Positions 17,354 to 25,979 of a stretch of DNA of 64,000 nt are shown one piece after another (position 1 is the first letter of the stretch; each line of letters opens with the position of its first letter). The DNA is from Candidatus Saccharimonadota bacterium (GTDB lineage Bacteria; Patescibacteriota; Saccharimonadia; Saccharimonadales; Saccharimonadaceae): positions 253,395 to 317,394 of the forward strand of contig JAACVZ010000001.1 in assembly GCA_009992235.1 (NCBI GenBank), read 5' to 3'. The notes under the pieces are model-generated. The model saw only the letters and a program-made list of their open reading frames with translations. It had not been told where the DNA came from and did no database searches. A program made the translations under genes and the position numbers.

Positions 17354-19811
17354 CAAGGTATATCTCTCCATTGCGAGAACGAGCAGTTAGCACCGTTCCC
17401 TTTTCATATTCACCCGACAATATACCGTCGGCAATTTTATGCTCAAGTAAGTCCTGCAAAGCTCGACGAAGCGGTCGAGCTCCGTGCGTCTCGTCGTAGC
17501 CTTCGTTAATAATTGTCTTCTTAGCAGACGGAGTTATAACTAGGTGAACACCTTTACGAACCAATCGGTCTTGCAACTCCGAAACCAGATTGTTGAATAT
17601 TTTACCAACCTGACGTCGCGTTAATGCTCGGAATGTCACTATGGCGTCAAACCGGTTAATCAGCTCGGGGCGCACCACGCGCTCGAGAGCTTTTCGAGTC
17701 GCAACACTATTTTCTCTATGAACTTCATCGAGATGCTTTTCGTCAGACGAAGACATCGCGCGGAAACCAAGACTAGCTTCTTTTGCAAGGCTGTCTGCTC
17801 CTAGGTTACTGGTAAGGATGATGATTGCATTAGTGAAATCGACACTTCGGCCTTTGGCGTCGGTCAGTGTACCGTCTTCAAGAATCTGCAGTAGAAGATG
17901 GAATACCTCTGGGTGAGCCTTCTCTATCTCATCAAATAGCACGACGCTATACGGCTGACGACGAATCTTGTCCGTCAACTGACCACCGTCATCATACCCA
18001 ACATAGCCGGCCGGTGCACCAAGCAATCGGCTGGTGTTGTGGCGTTCTCCAAATTCGCTCATGTCAATTTTTATAAGCGCATCGTCACTGCCGAAGACCT
18101 CGCGCGCCAAAACCTTCGCAAGTTCAGTTTTTCCAACACCGGTTGGACCCATAAAGATGAATGACCCGATAGGGCGCTTACTAGTTGCGACGCCGCTTCT
18201 GCTACGACGAACGGCGCGCGCGACCTTCTCAACGGCCTCTTGCTGGCCTACAACGTACTTACCGATGTGTTGCTCGAGTTTACGCAACAACGTTGCCTCA
18301 GAGCGTTGTACGCGCTTAACAGGAATACCCGTTATAGTCGCAACCGCCCGGGCAACATCGTCGTCTGTTAATACAATCGGTGTTTTCTTTTCGTACTCTT
18401 CTCGCGATTCATCGAGCTTCTGCTGCAATTGACTAATGCGCGTCTTATAAAGTGCGGCTCGTTCGTAGTCTTCACTAATCACGGCGTCGTCCATCTTGTC
18501 GTTCAGCGCCTTAAGCTGCTTCACATAGTCACGCACTCTACTTGGTTTGTGGCCCGATTTTACACGAAGCCGAGCAGCAGCCTCGTCTATAACATCGATT
18601 GCTTTATCTGGCATGTAGCGCTCACTAATGTAGCGGTCCGCCATGTACGCAACGTTTTCAATAACCTCATCACTAATAGTGACCCCGTGATATTTTTCGT
18701 AGTGTGGCTTCAGCCCTTTCAAAATGGCATTTGTGTCTTTGAGGCTCGGCTCTGGGACAACAATTGTCTGGAACCGACGTTCGAGAGCACGATCTTTTTC
18801 TATGTGCTTGCGATATTCATCAAGCGTCGTTGCTCCTATAAGTCTAATTTCACCTCTAGCGAGTGCTGGCTTGAGAATATTTGCAGCATCGAGCGCTCCT
18901 TCGGCAGCCCCGGCTCCAACCAATAGATGGAGTTCGTCAATAAACAGAATAATGTTCTTCTGTTCAACCACTTCTCCTATAACTTTCTTCAAACGCTCTT
19001 CGAATTCCCCACGGTATTTTGTACCTGCAATCATACCCGTAAGATCAAGCTGGATCAGCTTCTTGTCTAGTAGATGCTCTGGCACGTTTTCGCTAGCTAT
19101 ACGCTGTGCAAGCCCTTCTACGATAGCCGTTTTACCAACACCAGGCTCACCAATAAGTACAGGGTTGTTTTTCGTTCGGCGACTCAAAATAGTTACCAAT
19201 CGCTCCTCTTGATCACCACGACCTATAACTGGGTCAAGAGCGCCTTCTTTGGCTCGGGCTGTTAAATCGGTGCCGAATACGCCAAGGGCGCCCCGCTGTC
19301 CAGGTTGTCGGGTCGGTCGTTCACCTTCTTCGACATGGTAATGCGTCTCTTTTTGACGATCAAGAAAATCCTCAAGTTCCGCAAGAACCTCAGAGGTGTC
19401 AATATTCATATCACGAAGCAGTACGGTCGCTCGCGCATTCTTTTGAGACAAGAGGCTATAAAGGATATGTTCGGTGCCAAGGTGCTCGTGATGAAACTCT
19501 TGAGCAGCGTCCCAACTCATCTTCAAGGTTAGCTTCGCTGTCTCGCTAAGGCTTTTTGTCATGACCCCAGGGGTGAAACCATTAATAACCGGAACGGCGT
19601 CGAGAGCAGTCTGCGCTCTGTCGAGAGTCACACCGGCATCGGCAAGAATTTTCGCACCAACAGAAGCACCTTGAGCCATAATTCCAAGCAGCAAGTGTTC
19701 AGTGCCTATGTAGCTGCTCCCATAACCCTGAGCAATAAGGGTTGCATGATGCAAGCTAGTCCGAGCGTTATCGGTAAGATGTGAGATGAATTCCGCGAAG
19801 TCATCTGTCAT
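17334..19811 (-). CDS. clpC: ClpC-type AAA+ unfoldase
   Basis: ClpC unfolds substrates and feeds them to ClpP. The 825-residue protein has two N-terminal Clp repeats and AAA domain 1 ([21 protein letters not shown]). A middle UVR-type segment ([19 protein letters not shown]) separates ClpC from ClpA. AAA domain 2 ([21 protein letters not shown]) follows, with a ClpP-binding LGF tripeptide in the loop after [13 protein letters not shown]. The start [12 protein letters not shown] at 19811 matches the family. AGGAGG lies 15 bases upstream, a long spacing. A perfect CIRCE operator precedes it, and the HExxH membrane gene overlaps its end. Confidence 0.96.
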   Translation of the reverse strand: MTDDFAEFISHLTDNARTSLHHATLIAQGYGSSYIGTEHLLLGIMAQGASVGAKILADAGVTLDRAQTALDAVPVINGFTPGVMTKSLSETAKLTLKMSWDAAQEFHHEHLGTEHILYSLLSQKNARATVLLRDMNIDTSEVLAELEDFLDRQKETHYHVEEGERPTRQPGQRGALGVFGTDLTARAKEGALDPVIGRGDQEERLVTILSRRTKNNPVLIGEPGVGKTAIVEGLAQRIASENVPEHLLDKKLIQLDLTGMIAGTKYRGEFEERLKKVIGEVVEQKNIILFIDELHLLVGAGAAEGALDAANILKPALARGEIRLIGATTLDEYRKHIEKDRALERRFQTIVVPEPSLKDTNAILKGLKPHYEKYHGVTISDEVIENVAYMADRYISERYMPDKAIDVIDEAAARLRVKSGHKPSRVRDYVKQLKALNDKMDDAVISEDYERAALYKTRISQLQQKLDESREEYEKKTPIVLTDDDVARAVATITGIPVKRVQRSEATLLRKLEQHIGKYVVGQQEAVEKVARAVRRSRSGVATSKRPIGSFIFMGPTGVGKTELAKVLAREVFGSDDALIKIDMSEFGERHNTSRLLGAPAGYVGYDDGGQLTDKIRRQPYSVVLFDEIEKAHPEVFHLLLQILEDGTLTDAKGRSVDFTNAIIILTSNLGADSLAKEASLGFRAMSSSDEKHLDEVHRENSVATRKALERVVRPELINRFDAIVTFRALTRRQVGKIFNNLVSELQDRLVRKGVHLVITPSAKKTIINEGYDETHGARPLRRALQDLLEHKIADGILSGEYEKGTVLTARSRNGEIYLDVTHEE

Positions 19812-19879
19812 ATAGCTATTATCTATCCTCCTATGTGAAAAGCGCAAGTGTCTATTTCGCGCATCATATGTGTACTCTT

Positions 19880-19919
19880 ATGGTACATAAAATTAGCACT
19901 CGAGTCAATAGAGTGCTAA
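19880..19919 (-). promoter_or_regulatory. CIRCE operator overlapping the clpC promoter
   Basis: A perfect CIRCE inverted repeat TTAGCACTC-N9-GAGTGCTAA occupies 19893-19919. On the minus strand the spacer contains TTGACT (-35, 19903-19908), followed after 17 bases by TACCAT (-10, 19880-19885). The predicted leader to the clpC start is about 60 bases. The right arm encodes the TAG stop of nusA (19916-19918), exactly the geometry seen at tig-clpP. The two spacers share AGTCAATA. Confidence 0.93.
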
Positions 19920-21043
19920 TTGTCGTCGGACGAGGCTTCTTCAACGGCGCTCAAGAGGCTATCTTCGATGTTCTTGCGTGGTTTCTCTACTGGCTTAGTC
20001 GGAACAACCTGTTCGATATCAAGCTCATAACCTGTAAGACGGCTTGCGAGGCGAACGTTTTGTCCACCACGGCCAATAGCGATTGACTGCTGGTCTTCAG
20101 CTACAAACACCTTCGCTCGCTTCTGACCTTCATCAATCTCAACCTTGCTGACTTCAGCAGGACTCAATGCGTTTTTAATAAACTGTTCTTTTGATTCGTC
20201 AAAGGTGACGATGTCGATCTTCTCTTGGCTTCCCACTTCGTTCATAACCGCCTGAACACGAGTACCGTGGCCACCAACGAAGGTTCCGACCGGGTCAACG
20301 CCAGGAACGGTACTTGCAACAGCAAGTTTCGTGCGACGACCAGATTCCCTGGCAATACCCTTAATTTCAACTGCACCAGATTCAAGTTCAGGAACTTCCT
20401 GACGGAACAGGTATTCAATAAATGCCTCATTGCCACGACTCAAAATAAGTTGTGGACCGCGGTTTTCGCGCTCGATATCCTTAATGAATACCTTAATACG
20501 AGACCCAACGCTGTAGAATTCACCTTGAATTTGCTCGCTTTGTGGCAAAATACCGCTGGCCTTGCCAACTTCAACCCGAACGACTCGTGGCTCGACTCGC
20601 TGGACTGTGCCGTTCACGACAGTTCCAATTTTATCTTCATATTCAGCAAGAACGACTTCTCTTTCAGCCTCGCGAAGCCGCTGCAGAACAACTTGCTTCG
20701 CAGTTTGCGCCGCCACACGACCAAAGCTTTCGACCGTATGCTTTTCTTCAATGATGTCACCGAGCTCGGCGTCTTTCTTAACTTTACGCGCGTCCTCGAG
20801 ACTTATCTCGTAGCTGTCACTTCCGACAAGTTCAACAACCTCGCGGCCAACGAAAACTTCGGCGGTACCGTCATTGACGTTAAGCTCTGCACGAACTTCT
20901 TGATCTCGCTCGCCGTGGTCACGGCGCCACGCAGCAGCAATAGCCTGCTCGATAACCGCAAGAACGGTCTCTTCTGGAAGGTTTTTCTCTTCTGCGATTG
21001 TGCGAACCGCAAGGGTGAGCTGTTTTAGGTTTAATTCGTCCAT
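19916..21043 (-). CDS. nusA: Transcription termination/antitermination factor NusA
   Basis: NusA binds RNA polymerase and modulates pausing, termination and antitermination. The 375-residue protein has the N-terminal polymerase-binding domain and an S1 domain (GTVVNGTVQRVEPRVVRVEVG). Two KH domains follow (the second with FVAEDQQSIAIGRGGQNVRLA), and a short acidic tail lacks the extra C-terminal repeats of enterobacterial NusA. The ATG at 21043 has GAGGAA 9 bases upstream. rimP, often its partner, is not adjacent: a nuclease gene lies upstream. A strong promoter with a hairpin leader precedes it. Confidence 0.95.
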   Translation of the reverse strand: MDELNLKQLTLAVRTIAEEKNLPEETVLAVIEQAIAAAWRRDHGERDQEVRAELNVNDGTAEVFVGREVVELVGSDSYEISLEDARKVKKDAELGDIIEEKHTVESFGRVAAQTAKQVVLQRLREAEREVVLAEYEDKIGTVVNGTVQRVEPRVVRVEVGKASGILPQSEQIQGEFYSVGSRIKVFIKDIERENRGPQLILSRGNEAFIEYLFRQEVPELESGAVEIKGIARESGRRTKLAVASTVPGVDPVGTFVGGHGTRVQAVMNEVGSQEKIDIVTFDESKEQFIKNALSPAEVSKVEIDEGQKRAKVFVAEDQQSIAIGRGGQNVRLASRLTGYELDIEQVVPTKPVEKPRKNIEDSLLSAVEEASSDDN

Positions 21044-21068
21044 GTTGACTGTTTCCTCTCTTATTATG

Positions 21069-21137
21069 AAAAAGTCCGACCTGCCGGCCGGAAAATGTAC
21101 TATGCTTCATTATAGCAAACAATTGTTAATTTGTAAA
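21069..21137 (-). promoter_or_regulatory. nusA promoter followed by terminator-like leader hairpin
   Basis: On the minus strand TTTACA (21132-21137), a 17-base spacer and TGC-TATAAT (21109-21114) form a near-consensus extended promoter. About 10 bases after the expected start, TCCGGCC-GGCA-GGTCGGA (21075-21092, 7 bp with one G-U) is followed by CTTTTT (21069-21074). It could end transcripts of the upstream nuclease gene, but it lies downstream of the nusA promoter, so it would also attenuate nusA itself. The hairpin is seen; autoregulation is inferred. Confidence 0.7.
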
Positions 21138-21138
21138 G

Positions 21139-21831
21139 TTAGCTGCCAGGAATAGGCTCCTCTGGACACCTAGATAGCACCTTCGTCATAGCGGTCTTCT
21201 CGGCCTCCGTAACCCATAAACGATACTTCTTTTTGATGGCTATTTGACGAGCAACGTACTGGCAGCGAAAGGGCTTGTTGCTGGGAAGCCAAGTTGCGGC
21301 ATCGGCATCGCCCTTTTGTTGATTTGCCGGACCAGAAACAGCCAGAAGCTCGAGTGGATCATTAGCTAGTCGGCGTCGCTGCTCGGCCGACAACAGCTGA
21401 GCGCCCTTTTGCCAAGCATCGGACAGCGCAACGACGTGATCGATTTGTATTGTCGATGCGTTTTCGATGCTAAAAACAATCGTCTCGCCCGTATAAGTAT
21501 CTTGCAGCGTACCACTTACGACTCGACACTCGTCGTCAACAACCGCGCTATCAAGGTCACGGTGCAAAATGATGTTTCGCGTCGTACAACCAAGAACTGT
21601 CGCCCACCCATCGCCAAACTCACCCCGCGAGTAGCCTGTTTTTGGAGCCCGACCCTTCACTTCAAGTTCTTCTAGTGCGATCATCGCTGGTCCATCTGCA
21701 ACCTGTTCACCTAAGGTTGCCGTTTCGATCTCACCAATAAGCTCATGTACAATTTGAGGTGAAATAAACGTTAGGATGCCCCCAATAACAACGAGCAGCG
21801 TAGCAGCGGCGACATTTCTTCGTCTTCTCAT
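21139..21831 (-). CDS. Exported HNH-type nuclease (GmrSD/DUF1524-like family)
   Basis: This 230-residue protein starts with a basic stretch and a hydrophobic helix (about 7-25), a signal anchor or signal peptide. The conserved outside part has GYSRGEFGDGW, the HNH-family catalytic segment QIDHVVALSDAW (Asp131, His132) and NQQKGDADAATWLP (Asn170). Four cysteines (82, 102, 190, 222) could form disulphides outside the membrane. Related proteins are common as secreted nucleases in actinobacteria. The start MRRRRNVAAA is preferred over upstream starts because they would run into the divergent pepN promoter. It may degrade DNA for nutrition or uptake; this is inferred. Confidence 0.8.
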   Translation of the reverse strand: MRRRRNVAAATLLVVIGGILTFISPQIVHELIGEIETATLGEQVADGPAMIALEELEVKGRAPKTGYSRGEFGDGWATVLGCTTRNIILHRDLDSAVVDDECRVVSGTLQDTYTGETIVFSIENASTIQIDHVVALSDAWQKGAQLLSAEQRRRLANDPLELLAVSGPANQQKGDADAATWLPSNKPFRCQYVARQIAIKKKYRLWVTEAEKTAMTKVLSRCPEEPIPGS

Positions 21832-21840
21832 GCTATTACT

Positions 21841-21870
21841 ATGACAGCTCTTTCTTAACTTTGTTACAAT
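21841..21870 (+). promoter_or_regulatory. pepN promoter (leaderless)
   Basis: ATGACA (21841-21846), an 18-base spacer and TGT-TACAAT (hexamer 21865-21870, extended) lie just before pepN. The hexamer overlaps the first in-frame ATG (21869), which therefore cannot be the start. The next ATG at 21878 is 7 bases past the box and fits a leaderless message. Confidence 0.75.
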
Positions 21871-21877
21871 GAAAGAC

Positions 21878-24400
21878 ATGCAATCAGTTTCTCGTCTCAA
21901 TAGGGCCTTTCGACCCGACCACTATCAACTGTCCGTCACACTTGAACGAAAGGATCGACGTTTTCACGGTGAAGTGACTATTGACGGTGCCGTCCTTGAA
22001 GGGGCCAAAGATTTGCGTCTTCACGCCAAAGATCTAGACATCACCAATGTACTATACGACGGCAAGGAAACAACATGGTCTCACGATGACCACGATGAAC
22101 TTGTCATTCACGCACCGTCGCTTGAACCTGGCGATCACAAAATCGTTGTATCGTTCTCTGGCGTTATATCTGACCCCATGCACGGCATTTACCCTTGCTA
22201 CTACGATTACAATGGACAAAAGAAAGAGTTGCTGGCCACCCAGTTCGAAAGTCACTACGCTCGCGAAGCCTTTCCTTGCATAGACGAGCCTGAAGCAAAA
22301 GCTAAATTCGACGTTACACTCATTACTGAAGAAGGTGTTACTGTTCTTGGAAATATGCCAGTTAAGCACCAAGAAGCAGAAGGTGAACTGCTCACGACTA
22401 CGTTCGATACGACACCGCGCATGAGCACATACCTTATCGCTTGGGTGGTTGGCGAACTGCAAAAGAAAACCGCACAAACAAAAAGCGGCGTTGAGGTTAA
22501 CCTATGGGCTACGCCAGCCCAGCCTGCTGCTAGTCTCGACTTCGGCTTAGACATCGCTATCCGCACTATTGACTTCTTCGATGATTATTTCGGTGTTCCC
22601 TACCCGCTTCCGAAATCAGACCATGTTGCCCTGCCCGACTTTTCATCTGGCGCCATGGAGAACTGGGGACTTATTACTTACCGAGAAAGTGCCCTTCTGG
22701 CAGAACCAGCAACAACCTCGTTAGCCGATAAGCGCTATGCCGCAACCGTTATTGCCCATGAGCTAAGCCATCAGTGGTTTGGTAACCTCGTAACAATGAA
22801 ATGGTGGAACGACCTCTGGTTAAACGAAAGCTTTGCCAACATGATGGAATACATTGCCATCGATGCCCTTGAACCAACCTGGGATGTTTGGTTTGACCAC
22901 GCTACAACAGAGGTTATTAGCGCTCTTCGCCGTGACGCCCTTGACGGTGTTCAGGCTATCCAAAGTGACGTTCATCACCCTGACGAAATTAGCACATTAT
23001 TTGACCCCTCAATTGTTTACGCCAAAGGTGGTCGATTGCTGCGGATGCTCCAGGCCTACATTGGCGACGACGCCTTTCGAGCTGGATTATCTGCCTACTT
23101 CAAGCAACACGCCTATGAGAACACCTCGGCCGATGATCTTTGGACTGCACTCGGCGAAGCAAGCGGTAAAAACGTCCCTGACCTTATGAATACTTGGATG
23201 ACGCAACCCGGTTACCCTGTGGTTAGTGTTTCGCAAAACGACTCTGAAGTTACTATCTCTCAAGAACAATTCTTTATAGGTCCTCATCGCGAGTCAAAGG
23301 CACTGTGGCCTATTCCACTTCATTCAACCTGCGGTGAAATGCCAGAAACGTTAAGCGAAAAACAGGTAAAAGTCACACGGTCTCATACGTCACCATTGCG
23401 ATTTAATAGTAGTGGAACTTCGCACTATATTACCCAGTACGACGAAGCAACGCGTGAAACAATAATGGCCCAGTTCGACGATATTCCGACATTGGACAAA
23501 CTCCATTTTCTCCACGAAAGCACTCTACTGATTCAGTCGGGAAGGATGTCAGCCGTGTCACTCATTCCACTCATCGAAAAATTCAAAAACGAAGAGAACG
23601 AAGCGGTTTGGAGTATGGTCGCGCTTGCTATCGCCGAACTAAAGAAGTTCGTCCAAACAGACGAAGCTAGTGAACAAAAACTGCGTCAACTTGTCGGCTC
23701 GATAGCCTCTGTGCAGTATGCGCGACTTAAATGGGACCCCCAAGAAAATGAACCCGAGGAAGACACTAAACTGCGAAGTCTTATCATCGGTCTCATGCTT
23801 TATAGCGAAGATACAACTGTTACCAACGAAGCCCAGCGTCGCTATCAGGTGACAGACCTCGAGGCACTCGATCCTGAGCTTCGATCACTTATTCTAGGAG
23901 CAGTCGTTAAGCAGGCCACGAATTCTGATGTTATTGACTTCCTCCTGAAAACCTATGCGGCAACATCACACGTAGGGCTTAAGGACGATATAACGTCTGG
24001 ACTAACTGCAACAAAAGACGACGGGACAATAGCTCGACTAGCAGCACTCCTTAAGGACACAAAACTTATTCGCCCCCAAGACTTTAGCTATTGGTTTGTC
24101 GGACTACTTCGCAACCGATACGCCCGTGACTACATGTGGCAATGGATACGCGACAATTGGCCATGGGTGCAAAACGCTTTTAAGGGCGACGCAAACTTCG
24201 ATTCCTTCCCACGCTACATCGCAGGCTCACTTTATACACGAAAACAGCGCGATGAATACATCGAGTTTTTCGCTCCGTTCAAAGACGATGTCGTGCTAAA
24301 GCGAAACATCGCTCTTGGCATCACCGAACTTGACGGAAGGATTGAGCTTATTGAGCGTGATGGCGATGCAGTCCGCCAGGCTCTACTCAAAAGACAGTAA
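21878..24400 (+). CDS. pepN: Aminopeptidase N (M1 family zinc metallopeptidase)
   Basis: It removes N-terminal amino acids from peptides, and in a peptide-scavenging cell it would supply amino acids. The 840-residue protein has the M1 signatures GAMENWGLITYRE (exopeptidase motif, residues 258-262) and HELSHQWFGNL (zinc ligands His294, His298 and catalytic Glu295). The distal ligand Glu317 lies in LNESFANMMEY. A C-terminal ERAP1-like helical domain fills 500-840. No signal peptide is seen, so it is probably cytoplasmic. The start at 21878 is set by the promoter position. The end overlaps the convergent rnhB gene by 18 bases. Confidence 0.95.
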   Translation: MQSVSRLNRAFRPDHYQLSVTLERKDRRFHGEVTIDGAVLEGAKDLRLHAKDLDITNVLYDGKETTWSHDDHDELVIHAPSLEPGDHKIVVSFSGVISDPMHGIYPCYYDYNGQKKELLATQFESHYAREAFPCIDEPEAKAKFDVTLITEEGVTVLGNMPVKHQEAEGELLTTTFDTTPRMSTYLIAWVVGELQKKTAQTKSGVEVNLWATPAQPAASLDFGLDIAIRTIDFFDDYFGVPYPLPKSDHVALPDFSSGAMENWGLITYRESALLAEPATTSLADKRYAATVIAHELSHQWFGNLVTMKWWNDLWLNESFANMMEYIAIDALEPTWDVWFDHATTEVISALRRDALDGVQAIQSDVHHPDEISTLFDPSIVYAKGGRLLRMLQAYIGDDAFRAGLSAYFKQHAYENTSADDLWTALGEASGKNVPDLMNTWMTQPGYPVVSVSQNDSEVTISQEQFFIGPHRESKALWPIPLHSTCGEMPETLSEKQVKVTRSHTSPLRFNSSGTSHYITQYDEATRETIMAQFDDIPTLDKLHFLHESTLLIQSGRMSAVSLIPLIEKFKNEENEAVWSMVALAIAELKKFVQTDEASEQKLRQLVGSIASVQYARLKWDPQENEPEEDTKLRSLIIGLMLYSEDTTVTNEAQRRYQVTDLEALDPELRSLILGAVVKQATNSDVIDFLLKTYAATSHVGLKDDITSGLTATKDDGTIARLAALLKDTKLIRPQDFSYWFVGLLRNRYARDYMWQWIRDNWPWVQNAFKGDANFDSFPRYIAGSLYTRKQRDEYIEFFAPFKDDVVLKRNIALGITELDGRIELIERDGDAVRQALLKRQ

Positions 24401-25306
24401 GCGCACAGCTCCATTATCGACCAGCGCTGCAACTAAGCGGACCCCGCCGGTCTGCTTTGGGCTCAAGGAAATATACAGCTCCGCCGCAAAATGCATCTGT
24501 TGAAGCTTTCTTGCATCTATAGCACTGGCTGCTCCACCTGCTGAATTGTTTTTCCGATACTTTACTTCTACAAAGAATAATTCACCACCTTTTTGAGCGA
24601 TGATATCAATTTCGCACCATTTAGTACGCCAGTTTCGGGCAACAATTTCATAGCCTTGCGACTCAAAGTACGCCTGAACCCTATCTTCTGCCTTTGCCCC
24701 GGAGGTACGAAGGGACGAAATACTCGCGGGCTTAGACAATCCAGCATATTTTGCAATTGGCGCAAACGAGCGCCGGTGAAGCGGTGTCAGCCCGTAAGTC
24801 TCAATTTCAGTAGCATGAGCCTTTGTACCATATCCAACATGTGCCGCAAAACTATACCCTTGGTAGACACTATCCTGAGAAGCCATGTACTCGTCTCTGG
24901 CGACCTTTGCAACGATAGATGCAGCCGAGACGCTTGGTATAAGTAGGTCGGCCTTCTTGAGCGTCGTGACCATACCGGCCTTCGATGTTCCGTCAAGCAG
25001 GTTCATCGTTCCATCAATAATTATTTCATCATATGGCTGAGTGATTTCCTCTACCGCGCGGACCGTGGCCAGTCGCAAGGCAGCCGAAAGCCCAAGCTCA
25101 TCAATCTCTTCAGCCGGCACCCAGCCAAGCGACCAATCAACCGCCTGCGTTTTAATGCGCTCGGCAATAAGAACTCGCTTCTTCGCCGACAATTTCTTAC
25201 TATCGGTCAGCCCTTCGATAGCCACGCCGTCACGAAGCACAACAGCCCCAACAACCAAAGGACCCGCCCATGGACCGCGTCCAACTTCATCTATCCCGAG
25301 TATCAT
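24383..25306 (-). CDS. rnhB: RNase HII fused to a YraN/UPF0102 nuclease-like domain
   Basis: The N-terminal ~195 residues are RNase HII, which removes ribonucleotides and RNA primers: MILGIDEVGRGPWAGPL carries the first acidic pair (Asp6, Glu7), IIIDGTMN the next Asp, and SVSAASIVAKVARDEYM the family helix. After a short linker, residues ~200-307 form a YraN domain (GAKAEDRVQAYFESQGYEIV, WCEIDIIAQ, ELFFVEVKYRKN), a restriction-endonuclease-fold family with D...ExK-like residues. In many bacteria rnhB and yraN are adjacent separate genes; here they are one frame. The ATG at 25306 is chosen because it starts the conserved sequence 6 bases after a -10 box. Confidence 0.93.
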   Translation of the reverse strand: MILGIDEVGRGPWAGPLVVGAVVLRDGVAIEGLTDSKKLSAKKRVLIAERIKTQAVDWSLGWVPAEEIDELGLSAALRLATVRAVEEITQPYDEIIIDGTMNLLDGTSKAGMVTTLKKADLLIPSVSAASIVAKVARDEYMASQDSVYQGYSFAAHVGYGTKAHATEIETYGLTPLHRRSFAPIAKYAGLSKPASISSLRTSGAKAEDRVQAYFESQGYEIVARNWRTKWCEIDIIAQKGGELFFVEVKYRKNNSAGGAASAIDARKLQQMHFAAELYISLSPKQTGGVRLVAALVDNGAVRLLSFE

Positions 25307-25312
25307 TACTCT

Positions 25313-25318
25313 ATTGTA
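25313..25318 (-). promoter_or_regulatory. -10 box of rnhB-yraN (leaderless)
   Basis: TACAAT on the minus strand ends 6 bases before the ATG at 25306. Its -35 position falls in the U-rich tail of the rplS terminator. The spacing predicts that transcription begins on the start codon. Confidence 0.55.
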
Positions 25319-25331
25319 CGTTGCTGAAGGG

Positions 25332-25363
25332 AAATAAAAAACGCCCGCTTGGCCGGGCGTTTT
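25332..25363 (-). terminator. Intrinsic terminator of rplS
   Basis: On the minus strand an 8-bp stem AACGCCCG/CGGGCGTT with a 6-base loop is followed by TTTTTATTT. It lies 14 bases past the rplS stop codon. The stem is also followed by TTTTC on the other strand, so weak bidirectional activity is possible. Confidence 0.85.
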
Positions 25364-25376
25364 CAAGATGTTCATT

Positions 25377-25898
25377 TTAGCTTTCAGCGTGTCGCGCTTC
25401 GACTTCAGCCTGTTTCTTTGCTAGTTCAGCCTCTTCGGCCTCTTTAGCTGCAGCCTTAGCCTCAGCCTCTTCACGAGCAGCTTCCTTTAGACGAAGCGCT
25501 TCTTCTTCGGCGTGTGGATCAGTAACATCGTTAACGCCTTCACGGTCAAAGTTAACTGCCTTAAGGCGAGCACTTTTACCACTTCGTTCACGAAGGTAAG
25601 ATAGGTAATTTCGGCGAACTTTCGATCGACGTACAATTTCAATCTTTTCAACAAGTGGGTTGTGCACCAAGAAACTTTTCTCGACACCAATGCCACTGGC
25701 AACTTTTCGCACAGTAATGCGAGTAGTGTGTGACTTTGCTCGGTCAACCCGAATAACCACACCTTCAAATATCTGGATACGCTCTTTAGCACCTTCTTTA
25801 ATTTTTTGGTGAACACGAACGGTATCGCCGCTCTTCACCTCAACAACAGAACTCTTCCGTTGTTTGTCGTTCACACTTTGGATTAGCTGAAAACTCAT
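25377..25898 (-). CDS. rplS: 50S ribosomal protein L19 with long charged C-terminal tail
   Basis: L19 sits at the interface between ribosomal subunits. The first ~110 residues are a normal L19 (SGDTVRVHQKIKEG, IQIFEGVVIRVDRAK, GVEKSFLVHNPLVEKIEI, RRNYLSYLRERSGKSARLK). The protein is 173 residues rather than the usual ~115: the last ~55 residues are Glu/Ala/Lys-rich (EEEALRLKEAAREEAEAKA...) and probably helical. The ATG at 25898 is the conserved start. It is transcribed alone between tandem -10 boxes and a strong terminator. trmD and rpsP, common neighbours, are absent. Confidence 0.95.
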   Translation of the reverse strand: MSFQLIQSVNDKQRKSSVVEVKSGDTVRVHQKIKEGAKERIQIFEGVVIRVDRAKSHTTRITVRKVASGIGVEKSFLVHNPLVEKIEIVRRSKVRRNYLSYLRERSGKSARLKAVNFDREGVNDVTDPHAEEEALRLKEAAREEAEAKAAAKEAEEAELAKKQAEVEARHAES

Positions 25899-25919
25899 TA
25901 TCATCTCGCTTTATTATTT

Positions 25920-25948
25920 ACTATAGCAATCGAATATCAACTATAGCA
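25920..25948 (-). promoter_or_regulatory. Tandem extended -10 boxes of rplS
   Basis: The nonamer TGC-TATAGT occurs twice on the minus strand (25940-25948 and 25920-25928), 20 bases apart, upstream of rplS. The distal copy has TTTAAA 17 bases before its hexamer. Two transcription starts about two helical turns apart are predicted. Confidence 0.6.
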
Positions 25949-25979
25949 TACCTTTTGAATAATTTAAAGGGGTTACGCC

